From the NCBI GenBank assembly GCA_963781155.1, contig CAWAEC010000005.1, positions 62,001 through 126,000 of the forward strand: a stretch of DNA of 64,000 nt, read 5' to 3'. A program made the translations under genes and the position numbers. The DNA comes from PALSA-693 sp963781155. GTDB taxonomy: Bacteria; Actinomycetota; Acidimicrobiia; Acidimicrobiales; Palsa-688. The notes beneath the pieces are model-generated. The model was not told where the DNA came from. It saw nothing but the letters and a program-made list of their open reading frames with translations, and made no database searches. Below, in pieces: positions 9,181 through 17,489 of this stretch. Every line of letters starts with the position of its first letter. Position 1 is the first letter of the stretch.

Positions 9181-9217
9181 CGAACCGGACGTGCGTGTTC
9201 CCACGCATCCGGCTCTC
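9181..9217 (-). ncRNA. Group II intron domain V
   Basis: On the minus strand the sequence begins gagagccggatgcg, continues through a GGAA tetraloop region, and closes with acgcacgtccggttcg. This gives the typical 34-base domain V hairpin with an AGC triad and bulge. It lies just after the reverse transcriptase stop at 9236, as expected. It is the catalytic heart of the intron RNA. Confidence 0.8.
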
Positions 9218-9235
9218 CACAGGTCAAGCCGCCGG

Positions 9236-9967
9236 TTAGGCGACGACTGGTTCCGTGTTCATCACCCAGGGGTTGGGGATGCGGTCCGCCCGGTAGCGGT
9301 AACGACTTACTGTCACCTTGGCCGGGTTGAACAGCGTCGCGGTGCCCTCTGTCGGCCGCCACCTCGGTAGGTAGTGGCGGCGCAACCAACTCCAGCTGGC
9401 ACGGTGGTGCTTGTGGCGAAGCCAGCCCACGACCCGTCGCCAGGCGAAGGTGTCGAGGTAACTGAAGATCGCTTTAGACACTCCGTGTTTGAAGTAGTTG
9501 GCCCATCCCCGCAGCACCGGGTTGATTCGGTCCAGCAGGGCGGAGAGACTCAGATGCTGTGACCCCTTGGTCAACGCCCGCACCCGGTCGCAGACGGCCA
9601 GCAGCGCCTTCTTCGACGGATAGGTGTAGACGTAGCGTTTCGTGCCGCCTTTCTTCTGCTGACGCTGGATGCGCCAGCCCAAAAAGTCGAAACCCTCGTC
9701 GATGTGAACCACCCTGGTCTTCTCCTCCGAGAGGCGCAAACCCATCGGGGCGAGCACCCGTTCCACTTGTAGGCGCAGACCCTCAGCGTCATCGCGGGAG
9801 CCGGACACCAGAACCACGAAATCGTCCGCGTAGCGGACGAGGCGGTAGGTGGACAGTCCTTTGCGGCGCCGGTAGGCCCGGGCGCTGAAGTCGCCCATCG
9901 CCTCCCAGGCTCGGCGAAATGCTCGTCGAGGACCGACAGGGCGAGATTGGCGAGTACGGGTGAGAGG
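9236..9967 (-). pseudogene. Group II intron reverse transcriptase, fragment 3 (C-terminal)
   Basis: Begins at the element 1 junction with LSPVLANLALSVLDEHF. After a frame break near 9905 (GAGCC where GAGGCC is expected) it continues AWEAMGDFSARAYRRRKGL and RYADDFVVLVSG with the catalytic YADD, then the maturase domain (LRGWANYFKHG...RRHYLPRW) and the typical end VMNTEPVVA. It is inactive because the N-terminal parts lie 2.2 and 5 kb away. Confidence 0.8.
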
Positions 9968-9983
9968 ACTCCCCCAACGCAAT
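9967..9983. repeat. Left terminal inverted repeat of element 1
   Basis: gactcccccaacgcaat is inverted against 12147-12164, with one extra G in the right copy's G run. These repeats probably flank or form the recombinase attachment sites. Confidence 0.6.
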
Positions 9984-10097
9984 AGCGAACTTCGAGTTCG
10001 AGGTGGCTTTGTCGTATCGGCGTGGGGAGAGACCCCACGAGAAGCCGCGCCGTCGGTCCACGACTGTGAGTGACACCTAGAGTAGTATATAAATGTC

Positions 10098-10436
10098 ATG
10101 AGCGATGGACGCCGAGCCCGGGCTGAGCAGGTGGCCAGGCGGATCAACGCCGCCGCCGAGCTTCTCGATGCGGGGATGGAGGTTATCGACGCGGCACGGA
10201 GCCTGGCCCGCCGGTATCGGCTCTCGGAGCGCCAAGCCCGCCGCTATGTGGAGCGGGCCCGTAACAGCGGGGCGATGGAGGTCCCGGGGCCCAAGGTGGT
10301 GTTCACGGTCAAGGTTCCCCCGGCCCTCGCCCGTGGGGTGCGTAGAGCAGCGCGTGCTACTGGGCAGAGCATCTCCTCGCTGGTCTCTGAGGCGTTGTCG
10401 GAGTTCTTGGAGCGCCATCATGGCGGCGTCGGCTGA
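10098..10436 (+). CDS. Small DNA-binding-like accessory protein of element 1
   Basis: 112 residues from ATG 10098. Residues 10-55 (ARRINAAAELLDAGMEVIDAARSLARRYRLSERQARRYVERA) resemble a helix-turn-helix. Residues 66-108 (KVVFTVKVPPALARGVRRAARATGQSISSLVSEALSEFL) resemble a ribbon-helix-helix fold. An AT-rich stretch (tagagtagtatataaatg) just upstream may be its promoter. It sits first in the element, followed with overlap by a second small gene and the recombinase. A regulator or directionality factor is plausible but inferred. Confidence 0.62.
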   Translation: MSDGRRARAEQVARRINAAAELLDAGMEVIDAARSLARRYRLSERQARRYVERARNSGAMEVPGPKVVFTVKVPPALARGVRRAARATGQSISSLVSEALSEFLERHHGGVG

Positions 10437-10662
10437 ACGCCACGTAGCCACCGAGCACGTCTTTGACCGCGCCGGCGAGCAGTTGCTGGCCCAGGTGTAC
10501 CGGATTTTGGTCCCCGAACGGCGGGGACACCTCAACGACAGGAGCGACCATGACGACCGCAGCCGTCTACGCCCGGGTGTCGGGGGCACGCCAGAAGGAG
10601 GAGGAGACGATCGGCTCGCAGATCGCCGAATGCCAGAACGCGGTCGAGCAGTGGGGACTTGA
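10420..10662 (+). CDS. Small overlapping gene upstream of recombinase 1
   Basis: 80 residues in a third frame, starting at ATG 10420 inside the end of the previous gene and ending inside the recombinase gene. The segment HVFDRAGEQLLAQVYRILVPERRG resembles the short proteins often found directly before large serine recombinases; compare the 12663 gene (MAWEQVAPDQQSEAVAVLARLM). The C-terminal half simply overlaps recombinase codons and may not be meaningful. Confidence 0.35.
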   Translation: MAASAERHVATEHVFDRAGEQLLAQVYRILVPERRGHLNDRSDHDDRSRLRPGVGGTPEGGGDDRLADRRMPERGRAVGT

Positions 10663-12169
10663 GATCGGTCACGGCTGGATCTTCACCGACGAGGGCTACT
10701 CCGGTGCCAGCCTGGTCCGCCCTGCGCTGGAGCGGCTGCGGGACCTGGCCGCCCAGGTCCCGGTGGACGTGGTGGTCTGCTACTCGCCTGACCGCCTGGC
10801 CCGCAAGCTGGCCTATCAGACGTTGCTCATCGACGAGTTCAACAAGGCCGGCAGCGAGGTCCGCTTCGTCAAAGCCCGCAAGGTCGAGACCCCCGAAGAC
10901 GAGATGCTGCTGCAGTTCCAAGGGATGATGGCCGAGTACGAGCGGGCCTTGATCATCGAACGGACTAGACGTGGCAAGGCTTTCAGGGCTCGGGCCGGCA
11001 CCGTGAACGTACACTCCGGCGCCCCCTACCGGTTCCGCTACATCCGTCGCAGCGACTTATCCGAAGCCCGTTACGAAATCGTCGAAGACGAAGCCCAAGC
11101 GGTGCGCGAGGTCTTCCGCCGCTACACCGAGGATCAGTTGTCCATCGGCGAGGTGGCCCGCTGGTTGACCGGCGAGAAGATCCCGACCCGCACCGGCAAG
11201 GAGCGCTGGGATCGCTCGGTCATCTGGGGGATGCTCAAGAACCCGGCCTATGTGGGCCGCGCCGCCTTCTCCAAGACCGGCATGACCGACAAACGACCGG
11301 CCATCAACCGCCAGGCCCGCCTGCAAGGACGCAGCGTCTCGCGTCGCCACGCCAAATACCATCGCCCGAATGAGGAGTGGATCACCATCGCCGTGCCGGC
11401 CATCGTCTCAGACCAGGTGTTCGAGTCGGCCGGGCGGCGGCTGGCCGAGAACCGCCGCTTCGCCGCCCGCAACAGCAAACAACCAAGCCTGCTCATGGGC
11501 CTCGCCGCCTGCCAGTCCTGCGGTTACGCCTACTACCGCACCTCGACACGGACCGCCAAGCGCAAGATCTACTACTACCGTTGCCTGGGCTCAGACGACT
11601 ACCGCTACCCGGGAGGCCGCGTCTGCGACAACAAGCCCGTTCGCGCCGACTACCTCGACGACATCGTGTGGGGACAGGTCACCGCCCTGCTGGCCGACCC
11701 CGCCCTCGCGCGAGCTGAACTCGACCGCCGCCTGACCGACATGCGCGCCATGAACCCGGCTACCTCCGAGCGCACCCGGCTAGAGCGCGACCTCACACGA
11801 ACCACCAAAGCAATCACCCGACTCGTCAACGCCTACCAGGAAGACCTGCTCACCCTCACGGAGCTGCGCGCACGCATGCCGGATCTGCGCGCCAAACAAA
11901 CCAGTCTGCAAGCCTCTATGGACGCTCTCGAAGCGCAGCTGCTCGACCAAGACACCTACCTCAAGTTGGCCGAGAACCTCGACAGCTTCCTCGCCCGGCT
12001 GCGCGACACCAGCGAGACAACGACGGTCGAGAATCGCCAGAAAGTCTTACGCAGCGTGGTCAAAGAAGTCCTCGTCGGACCCGAGCGCATCATCATCCGA
12101 CACTCCATCCCCCTGCGAGACCACCCCTTTCTGAACCCCGGTTATCCATTGCGTTGGGGGGAGTCATAA
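10550..12169 (+). CDS. Large serine recombinase 1
   Basis: 539 residues from ATG 10550, with a GGAG site just upstream; an in-frame start 87 bases earlier lacks one. The resolvase domain (1-150) has the catalytic serine in VYARVS at S11 and the RLARK segment after VVCYSPD. The recombinase domain follows (about 165-270: YRFRYIRR...IPTRTGKERWDRSVIWGMLKNPAYVGRA), then a zinc ribbon (CQSCGYAYYR...YYYRCLG...VCDNKP) and a coiled coil near 410-470. This is the usual order for phiC31/TnpX-type integrases. All key residues appear present, so it may be active. Its C-terminus reaches the right inverted repeat. Confidence 0.9.
   Translation: MTTAAVYARVSGARQKEEETIGSQIAECQNAVEQWGLEIGHGWIFTDEGYSGASLVRPALERLRDLAAQVPVDVVVCYSPDRLARKLAYQTLLIDEFNKAGSEVRFVKARKVETPEDEMLLQFQGMMAEYERALIIERTRRGKAFRARAGTVNVHSGAPYRFRYIRRSDLSEARYEIVEDEAQAVREVFRRYTEDQLSIGEVARWLTGEKIPTRTGKERWDRSVIWGMLKNPAYVGRAAFSKTGMTDKRPAINRQARLQGRSVSRRHAKYHRPNEEWITIAVPAIVSDQVFESAGRRLAENRRFAARNSKQPSLLMGLAACQSCGYAYYRTSTRTAKRKIYYYRCLGSDDYRYPGGRVCDNKPVRADYLDDIVWGQVTALLADPALARAELDRRLTDMRAMNPATSERTRLERDLTRTTKAITRLVNAYQEDLLTLTELRARMPDLRAKQTSLQASMDALEAQLLDQDTYLKLAENLDSFLARLRDTSETTTVENRQKVLRSVVKEVLVGPERIIIRHSIPLRDHPFLNPGYPLRWGES
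12147..12164. repeat. Right terminal inverted repeat of element 1
   Basis: attgcgttggggggagtc, inverted copy of 9967-9983; it overlaps the last codons of recombinase 1. Confidence 0.6.
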
Positions 12170-12326
12170 TCCCACCTTGCGGAGTGCCGGTGTCGCTGTC
12201 TTTGAGCGAGCCGTCCTGGGACATGATGCCCGCCTTCAAGAAGGCCTTCACCAAGGCGATGACACGCTTATCCCCGACCCGATCTCGCACCCGGTCCATA
12301 AGGGCTGAGTGGTCGATCCGGTCGAA
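12165..12326 (-). pseudogene. Group II intron reverse transcriptase, fragment 2
   Basis: A 54-codon piece trapped between the two recombinase elements. Read on the minus strand it gives FDRIDHSALMDRVRDRVGDKRVIALVKAFLKAG and then DTGTPQGGI, the conserved segments between the first catalytic Asp block and the LSP motif. Its two ends join in frame with fragments 1 and 3 once the insertions are removed. Confidence 0.78.
12321..12326. repeat. att core gtcgaa, left end of element 2
   Basis: Direct repeat of 15091-15096; it coincides with the Phe-Asp codons of the interrupted reverse transcriptase. Confidence 0.6.
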
Positions 12327-12373
12327 CGAGCAGGCGACACACTGCCCACGTCCTTGACCTGCCAGCGACAGCC

Positions 12374-12829
12374 ACGATCGTTCGGTGTCGGCATCCTTTG
12401 GAGGGCCAGACGTTGGCGGTGTTCGGCTGGATGCGCAAGCTCGGCCGCCTGGAGCTGTGTTTGGTTCTGCCGGACGGCTCCAAGAGCCTGATCCCGGCCG
12501 AGTGGACCGATATATGCGCCCCAGCTGACGAGGAAAGTGGACCGCAGACGCTGGGATCGTTGTCCGACCTATGTCGTGCGAGGTCCATCGTTGATGGACT
12601 GATCCACCGCACCAGGGCGGCCGGCGCAGAGGATGCGGGACAGCCGAGCGAGGAGGTTCCGCATGCAACTGGCGCTGCCGCTGTCCGGGTTGACCCGGCC
12701 GCCGCCGATGGCGTGGGAGCAGGTCGCCCCCGACCAGCAGTCAGAGGCCGTCGCAGTGCTGGCCCGGCTGATGGCCCGAGCCGTTCATCTTTCAACCGAT
12801 CCCGACGAACAGGAGGAACCAACCGATGA
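12374..12829 (+). CDS. DUF5372-like small protein of element 2
   Basis: The frame reads VRCRHPLEGQTLAVFGWMRKLG, then LCLVLPDGSKSLIPAEWTDI, then TLGSLSDLCRARSIVDGLI. This matches the layout of DUF5372 proteins, which usually precede large serine recombinases of this type. The start is uncertain (a TTG at 12398 is one choice). After about residue 75 the frame runs on without stop over the next gene, so the real C-terminus may be lost by a frame break. Function unknown. Confidence 0.45.
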   Translation, partial: TIVRCRHPLEGQTLAVFGWMRKLGRLELCLVLPDGSKSLIPAEWTDICAPADEESGPQTLGSLSDLCRARSIVDGLIHRTRAAGAEDAGQPSEEVPHATGAAAVRVDPAAADGVGAGRPRPAVRGRRSAGPADGPSRSSFNRSRRTGGTNR

Positions 12830-12842
12830 CGGACATCACTGA
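12663..12842 (+). CDS. Small helical protein upstream of recombinase 2
   Basis: 59 residues from ATG 12663, preceded by a very good GAGGAGG site. The sequence MQLALPLSGL then MAWEQVAPDQQSEAVAVLARLMARAV then an acidic tail is typical of the tiny genes placed before these recombinases. It overlaps the recombinase start at 12826 by 17 bases, which suggests coupled translation. Function unknown. Confidence 0.5.
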   Translation: MQLALPLSGLTRPPPMAWEQVAPDQQSEAVAVLARLMARAVHLSTDPDEQEEPTDDGHH

Positions 12843-15084
12843 AGCCCGCCAAGCCAGCGGGCATCCCAAGGTCCGGCCCGCCCATTTGGGGCGGGCCGCC
12901 ATCGTCTATGTGCGCCAGTCCAGTCCAGGCCAGGTCGAACGCAACGGCGAGTCCACCGATCGCCAGTACGCGCTGGTGGAGCGGGCCATGGAGTTGGGCT
13001 GGCCCCGCCGGGCGGTGGAGGTAATCGATGAGGATCTCGGCCTCTCCGGGTCGGGGGCCGCTGTGCGAAGCGGTTTCGCTCGCCTCACCGCCGATGTGGC
13101 GTTGGGCCGGGTGGGAATCGTGTTCGGACTGGAGGTGTCGCGCCTGGCCCGCAACAACGCCGATTGGTATCGGCTGTTGGACCTGGCTGGTATCACCGAC
13201 ACCCTGATCGCGGACGCCGACGGCATTTATCACCCGTCCAGCTTCAACGACCGTCTCGTGCTCGGCTTGAAAGGGACCATGAGCGAAGCCGAGCTGCACG
13301 TGCTGCGCGCCCGGCTGGAGGGCGGGATCCGCAACAAGGCCGCCCGGGGAGAGTTGCGCCGGAGTCTGCCGGCCGGGCTGATCTGGGGCGACGAAGAGGG
13401 CGAGATCCTCCTGCATCCCGACGAAGTCGTCCGCGGCGTGATCGCCGCCATCTTCGACCGTTTCGCCGCCTGCGGCTCGGCCCGAGCCACCTGGCTGTGG
13501 CTGAGAGGCGAGAACCTTCTCATGCCGGTGCAGAGGGCCGGATACGGCGAGCTGACATGGATCGAGCCGACCTACCCGGCGGTCCACCGGGTGCTCACCC
13601 ACCCCTCCTACGCTGGCGCCTATGTCTATGGCCGCACCCGCCGAGAACGGCGCGTCGGTAGCGACGGCCGGGTGCGCAGCCGGGCCCGTCACCTCGACCG
13701 ATCCGACTGGCAGGTCCTGATCGTGGACCACCACCCCGGCTATATCGACTGGGCCACCTATGACGCCAACCAGGCCCGCATCGGCGCCAACACCCGCCCC
13801 CAAGCGCATCAGCCCGGCTCCGGTGCTATCCGCGAAGGCACCGCCCTGCTGCAAGGACTGGCCATCTGCGGTCGCTGCGGACGGCGCCTCGCCGTGCACT
13901 ACCAAGGCGCCAACTCCACCCCCGGCTATCACTGCGCCAACCGCAGCCTGGTCAACGGTCGCGGCGTGTATTGCCTCTCCGTGGGCGGCGTGCAGATCGA
14001 CCAGGCCGTCACCGCCGCCTTTTTGGCTGCGCTCGAACCGGCCGGGGTGGCCGCGGTCATCGCCGCCGCGGAAGTCCTCGAGGCCGACCACGACACCGCC
14101 TTGAACCAGTGGCGCCGCCAGGTCGAACAGGCCCGCTACGAAGCCACCAAAGCCGAGCGGCGTTACCTGGCCGTCGACCCCGACAACCGCCTGGTGGCCC
14201 GAGGGCTCGAAACCGACTGGGAGACCAAGCTCGCCGCGCTCGACGACGCTGAGACCGAACTGGCCCGCCGCCAGACGGCCCGGCCCCGCACCCTCACCCA
14301 CGACGAACGCGCCACCCTGGCCGCCCTGGGCGCCGACATCAGCGCAGTGTGGTCCGCTCCCACCACCACCGACCGGGACCGCAAAGAGCTGTTGCGCACC
14401 CTTCTCGAAGAAGTCCGAGTCGACGTCAACCGCCAAGAGAAACGAGCCGAGCTCACCCTGCGTTGGCGCGGCGGTGCCATTACCGAACTGCGCCTCGAGT
14501 TGCGCGGCGCTCACCAGCCCACTACCCGCACCGACGAGGACACCATCGCCCTGATCCGCCGTCTCGCCGTGCATTACCCCGACGCCACCATCGCCGGCGT
14601 ATTGAACCGACAAGGCCGACAAAGCGCCACCGGACAACGCTTCACCGCCACCATCGTGCAAGGGCTCCGCCACCACTACCGCATCCCTCGCCACCAACCG
14701 CCCGCCGAGTCCGCCGACGGAGAACTCGTCACCATCACCGAAGCAGCCAAGATCCTCGGTGTCGTCCCCTCCACCGTGGGCCGCTGGCTGGCCGACGGGT
14801 TCATCGCCGGCGAACAGCTCACCCCCGGCGCCCCCTGGCGGATCCGCGTCACCGACGAACTGCGCGGCCGTTTCGTCGAAGACACCCCACCGGGGTGGCT
14901 GGCCATGCTCGAAGCCACTCACGCCCTCGGGGTGTCACGCCAAACCATCTTGCAACGTGTAAAACGCGGCGAACTCGAAGCCGTCCACGTCCGCTCCGGA
15001 CGCCGAAAAGGCTTGCGAATAAAGGTGAATCGACCCGATCCCGACCTCTTCGACCACACACCAGCAGCCGAAGGAGCAGTGTGA
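12826..15084 (+). CDS. Large serine recombinase 2 with C-terminal helix-turn-helix region
   Basis: 752 residues from ATG 12826 with an AGGAGGA site. The resolvase domain (about 20-180) has YVRQSS (catalytic serine at about 32) and EVSRLARN. The recombinase domain follows (about 185-300), then a zinc ribbon CGRCGRRLAVHYQG...YHCANRS and a coiled coil (about 430-500). The last 150 residues are extra: VTITEAAKILGVVPSTVGRWLADG and a second LGVSRQTILQRVKRGELEAVHV, two MerR/excisionase-like helix-turn-helix segments. It ends 7 bases before the right att core. It looks intact. Confidence 0.9.
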   Translation: MTDITEARQASGHPKVRPAHLGRAAIVYVRQSSPGQVERNGESTDRQYALVERAMELGWPRRAVEVIDEDLGLSGSGAAVRSGFARLTADVALGRVGIVFGLEVSRLARNNADWYRLLDLAGITDTLIADADGIYHPSSFNDRLVLGLKGTMSEAELHVLRARLEGGIRNKAARGELRRSLPAGLIWGDEEGEILLHPDEVVRGVIAAIFDRFAACGSARATWLWLRGENLLMPVQRAGYGELTWIEPTYPAVHRVLTHPSYAGAYVYGRTRRERRVGSDGRVRSRARHLDRSDWQVLIVDHHPGYIDWATYDANQARIGANTRPQAHQPGSGAIREGTALLQGLAICGRCGRRLAVHYQGANSTPGYHCANRSLVNGRGVYCLSVGGVQIDQAVTAAFLAALEPAGVAAVIAAAEVLEADHDTALNQWRRQVEQARYEATKAERRYLAVDPDNRLVARGLETDWETKLAALDDAETELARRQTARPRTLTHDERATLAALGADISAVWSAPTTTDRDRKELLRTLLEEVRVDVNRQEKRAELTLRWRGGAITELRLELRGAHQPTTRTDEDTIALIRRLAVHYPDATIAGVLNRQGRQSATGQRFTATIVQGLRHHYRIPRHQPPAESADGELVTITEAAKILGVVPSTVGRWLADGFIAGEQLTPGAPWRIRVTDELRGRFVEDTPPGWLAMLEATHALGVSRQTILQRVKRGELEAVHVRSGRRKGLRIKVNRPDPDLFDHTPAAEGAV

Positions 15085-15090
15085 TGGCGC

Positions 15091-15096
15091 GTCGAA
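15091..15096. repeat. att core gtcgaa, right end of element 2
   Basis: Direct repeat of 12321-12326, directly after the recombinase stop. Confidence 0.6.
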
Positions 15097-15634
15097 GCAC
15101 GCCTTGATGTCTCCTTCCAGGATCCACTCATAGGAGCGAGTGGCCAGAAAGTTGATCTCGGCGATGGCGTCCCGGGCCCGGCGCTTGGGACGGAAACCGT
15201 AAGAGCACGGTTTGAAGTCCGCCTCGAAGATCGGCTCTAACACCAGCTTCAAAGAGGCCTGGACCACCCGGTCACGAGCGGTAGCGATCCCCAGCATCCG
15301 GACCTTGCCGTTTGCCTTGGGGATCAGCCGCTCCCGGACGGGCATGGGCTGGAAGGACCGGTCCTTGAGCTCTGCTCGCAGCCGGCCCAACAGAACATCA
15401 CCGAAGACGACGGAGTTAGGTTTCACTCCATCGACCCCGGCCGACCTGGCCCCTCTGTTGCCCTTGACCCGGGCCCAGGCAACCACCAGGAACGCCGGGT
15501 CATAGACGAGGTTGTAGAGGTCATCGAACCGACGGATAGGGGTCGTCGGCTGCCCATTGGTGCAGCTTGGTCTGGACCTTCAGTACCCGGGCTTCGGCCT
15601 CGTCAAGGCTGGGCCACGGTTCGTCGATATTCAC
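15091..15634 (-). pseudogene. Group II intron reverse transcriptase, fragment 1 (N-terminal)
   Basis: Starts at GTG 15634 with an AGGAG site: MNIDEPWPSLDEAEARVLKVQTKLHQWAADDP. A frame break near 15545 leads to RRFDDLYNLVYDPAFLVVAWARVKGNRGARSAGVDG, then PVRERLIPKANGKVRMLGIATARDRVVQ, YGFRPKRRARDAI and WILEGDIKACFD. These are the hallmark blocks RT0-RT3 of bacterial group II intron enzymes. It is interrupted by element 2 just after the FD of the first catalytic block. Confidence 0.82.
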
Positions 15635-16229
15635 CAACGTCTCCTGATCCTCCTTCACTGTCGCTGCTGATCCTGCTGTCCCCCTTCGCCATGTGGCCGG
15701 CTTTCCCGTCCTCGGACTACTACGGGGACCCCGTCCCACGTCCACGCCGTCAGTCGACGGCGGACCTTCCCGCCGCCGGTCTGGCTGACCGGCGGGTTTG
15801 GGGGCGCGGAGATGGTTCCCACGTTCACCATGAACCGTTTGGCGGGGTCGGTGCCCGACTGTGCTCCTGCAGCCTCGCCACGGGTACGCCGCAGGCGTTC
15901 CCCGTGGCCTCCCCACCGGCGGTCGTAAACCGGTTTCGGAGTCGCCCACGAACGGGCGTGCACTGCTGTCCGGCCCACATCCACCAGGTTGGAGCCGGTA
16001 TTTTGACTTGAGGAGCTTTGACGTCGGTTTCTCTCGTACACCTTTCCACCTTGCTTGCCGGGCCCGGGCCGTCTGGCAGTGCCGGCCCGTCCTGTCGTTG
16101 TCAGGGCTGCTTGCCACCCTTCCCCTCGCCTCCGGGGTCAGGCTGCCCTCAGCTTCACCAGGCTGCTGCGACAGCCCGGAGGCGGAGCCCTTTCATCTCC
16201 GCACGTGTTCATGGCGCCTCGTGGCGCAC
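15635..16229 (-). ncRNA. Group II intron 5' region (domains I-III and start of IV)
   Basis: About 595 non-coding bases between the GTGCG 5' end at 16229 and the reverse transcriptase start. It is rich in short inverted repeats, consistent with the structured ribozyme domains that precede the domain IV open frame. Domain boundaries were not resolved by eye. Short frames here are not convincing genes. Confidence 0.55.
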
Positions 16230-16334
16230 CCGGCCGTTCATGTAGACCTGGATCTCGTAAGGCAGCCAGCTCTGGATGCGGACATGGATGAAGCCGAGCT
16301 CGGGGTCCCAGATATAGAAGATGACATGAGGGAG
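16230..16334 (-). pseudogene. Multicopy winged-helix protein, middle fragment (copy 1)
   Basis: Minus-strand reading FYIWDPELGFIHVRIQSWLP then YEIQVYMNGR. It matches YLIDPEFGFMHIRIQGWIPYDCQIYINGRE of copy 2. It is bounded on one side by the group II intron (16229) and on the other by the IS110 element (about 16335). It supplies exactly the part missing between the two larger fragments. Confidence 0.75.
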
Positions 16335-16444
16335 GACCCCCTCGGCTCAGCCGTAGGAACCTTGCGGTAATACGGCAACCGGGCTTGGCAGGCCGACTGG
16401 CCTACCTTCCCACGGAACAGTTTCGGGAGCTCGAGGAGGCCCTC

Positions 16445-17471
16445 ATGAGCATCGTAGGTGGTTTCGACATCCATCGCCGCCAGATCACGTTCGACTACTT
16501 GGACACCGACACCGGCGAGATCAGCCGGGGCAAGATCAGCCCTGCTGACCGGGCGCATTTGCGTGATTGGCTGGCCCGTTTCGATGGACGGCTCGACGCA
16601 GCGTTCGCTGTTGAGGGCTGCACCGGATGGCGCTTCGTGGTCGAGGAGCTGGAGCGCGCCGGGATCGAAGCCCATGTAGCCGAACCGGCCGACACGGCCA
16701 AGGAACGAGGACGGAAGAAGCGGGCCAAGACAGACCCACGCGGATGCCCGTCTGCAGCGCGAGCTGTTGGCCGGCGGGCGGCTGCCTGAGTCATGGATCC
16801 CGCCGGAGCACGTTCTGGAGGCCCGCACCCAGGTGCGCCTGTACAAGGCCCTCGCTGACGAGCGGAAGGGGTGGATGCAGCGCATTCACGCCACCCTGTT
16901 CCACCACGGCGCCCCGGCGCTGGCCTGCTACCTGCTCAACGGCGACGGTCGCGCTCATCTGGCGGCCGCCCAGCTCAGTCCCGCTGGTCGCCAGAGCGTC
17001 CAGGTAGCGTTGGGCCAGATCGCCCTTCTCGACGTCGAGATCGACGCCCTGCGTGCCGAGCTGACCGGATTCGGGCGTCGCCAGGCGGGCTGCCGGGCTA
17101 TCCAAGTCCATTACGGCATCGCCGCTTTGTTGTCGGTCGCGATCTGGGAGGAACTCGGCGACTGCCGGCGGTTCAGCTCATCTTCTGACGCCGTGCGCCA
17201 CTCCGGGCTGGACGTGACCGTGTGGTCTTCCGATGGCAAACGATCCAAGGGGCATCTCGCCCGCCAGGGCCCCTCCATCCTGCGCTGGGCGCTCTATGAA
17301 GCGCGAATGTCCGCGGCGAAGAAAACCTCCCCCGACCACGACTACTTCTGCGCCGTGCGTGTCCGTTTGGGAACATCCCGCGCGGCCATGTCGGTCGGCC
17401 GCAAGCTGGCCCGGCGTTGCTATCACACCCTCCGCGCACTGGCCGATGACGCCCTAGCACCCGTGGCCTGA
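16445..17471 (+). CDS. IS110 transposase A (DEDD), +1 frame offset inside
   Basis: Starts at ATG 16445 after GAGGAGG. Frame 1 gives the RuvC-like N-terminal domain MSIVGGFDIHRRQITFDY through VEELERAGIEAHVAEPADT and KKRAKTD, then runs out of phase to a stop at 16789. The +1 frame continues ADARLQRELLAGGRLPESWIPPEHV and the C-terminal Tnp domain (YGIAALLSVAIWEELGD, HSGLDVTVWSSDGKRSKGHLARQG, LRWALYEA) to 17471. The break falls between the last two catalytic Asp positions (KTDxxDA). The related transposase at 58058 breaks at the same place in the same direction. IS110 enzymes recombine DNA guided by an element-encoded bridge RNA. Confidence 0.75.
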
Positions 17472-17489
17472 AGTGCCTGCCCTGTCGCC

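Larger units (their letters stand above)
9967..12164 (+). mobile_element. Serine-recombinase element 1, inserted in the intron reverse transcriptase
   Basis: About 2.2 kb, bounded by inverted repeats gactcccccaacgcaat (9967-9983) and attgcgttggggggagtc (12147-12164). The reverse transcriptase is cut between GTPQGGI (right flank) and LSPVLANLAL (left flank), which are adjacent in intact enzymes. It carries a small DNA-binding-like gene, a small overlapping gene and one large serine recombinase, all on the plus strand, opposite to the interrupted gene. No other cargo. Confidence 0.7.
12321..15096 (+). mobile_element. Serine-recombinase element 2, inserted in the intron reverse transcriptase
   Basis: About 2.77 kb, bounded by a direct repeat gtcgaa at 12321-12326 and 15091-15096. 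Removing one copy restores the reading EGDIKACFD|RIDHSAL of the reverse transcriptase, so the repeat is the likely crossover core. Cargo on the plus strand: a DUF5372-like gene, a small gene and a 752-residue serine recombinase. It is unrelated in detail to element 1. Confidence 0.75.
9124..16229 (-). mobile_element. Group II intron with two elements nested in its reverse transcriptase
   Basis: The minus-strand 5' end reads GTGCGCC at 16229, matching the GUGYG start of group II introns. The 3' end near 9124 follows a domain V hairpin and a domain VI-like stem. The intron-encoded reverse transcriptase is split in three by serine-recombinase elements at 12321-15096 and 9967-12164. Without these the intron is about 2.1 kb, a normal size. 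Its exons are parts of the multicopy gene: NGR before the 5' splice site, YEWLAR after the 3' site. The exact 3' splice base is uncertain by a few bases. A split reverse transcriptase cannot support retrohoming. Confidence 0.75.

Noticed and set aside
12268..14922. Very long minus-strand frame of 884 codons opposite recombinase 2
   Set aside because: High-GC shadow of the serine recombinase gene. The Gly/Asp/His-rich translation matches no family, and it runs across the element boundary into the intron.
15655..16117. Coding frames in the intron 5' region
   Set aside because: They lie within structured ribozyme sequence between the GTGCG end and the reverse transcriptase start, and have no protein motif.
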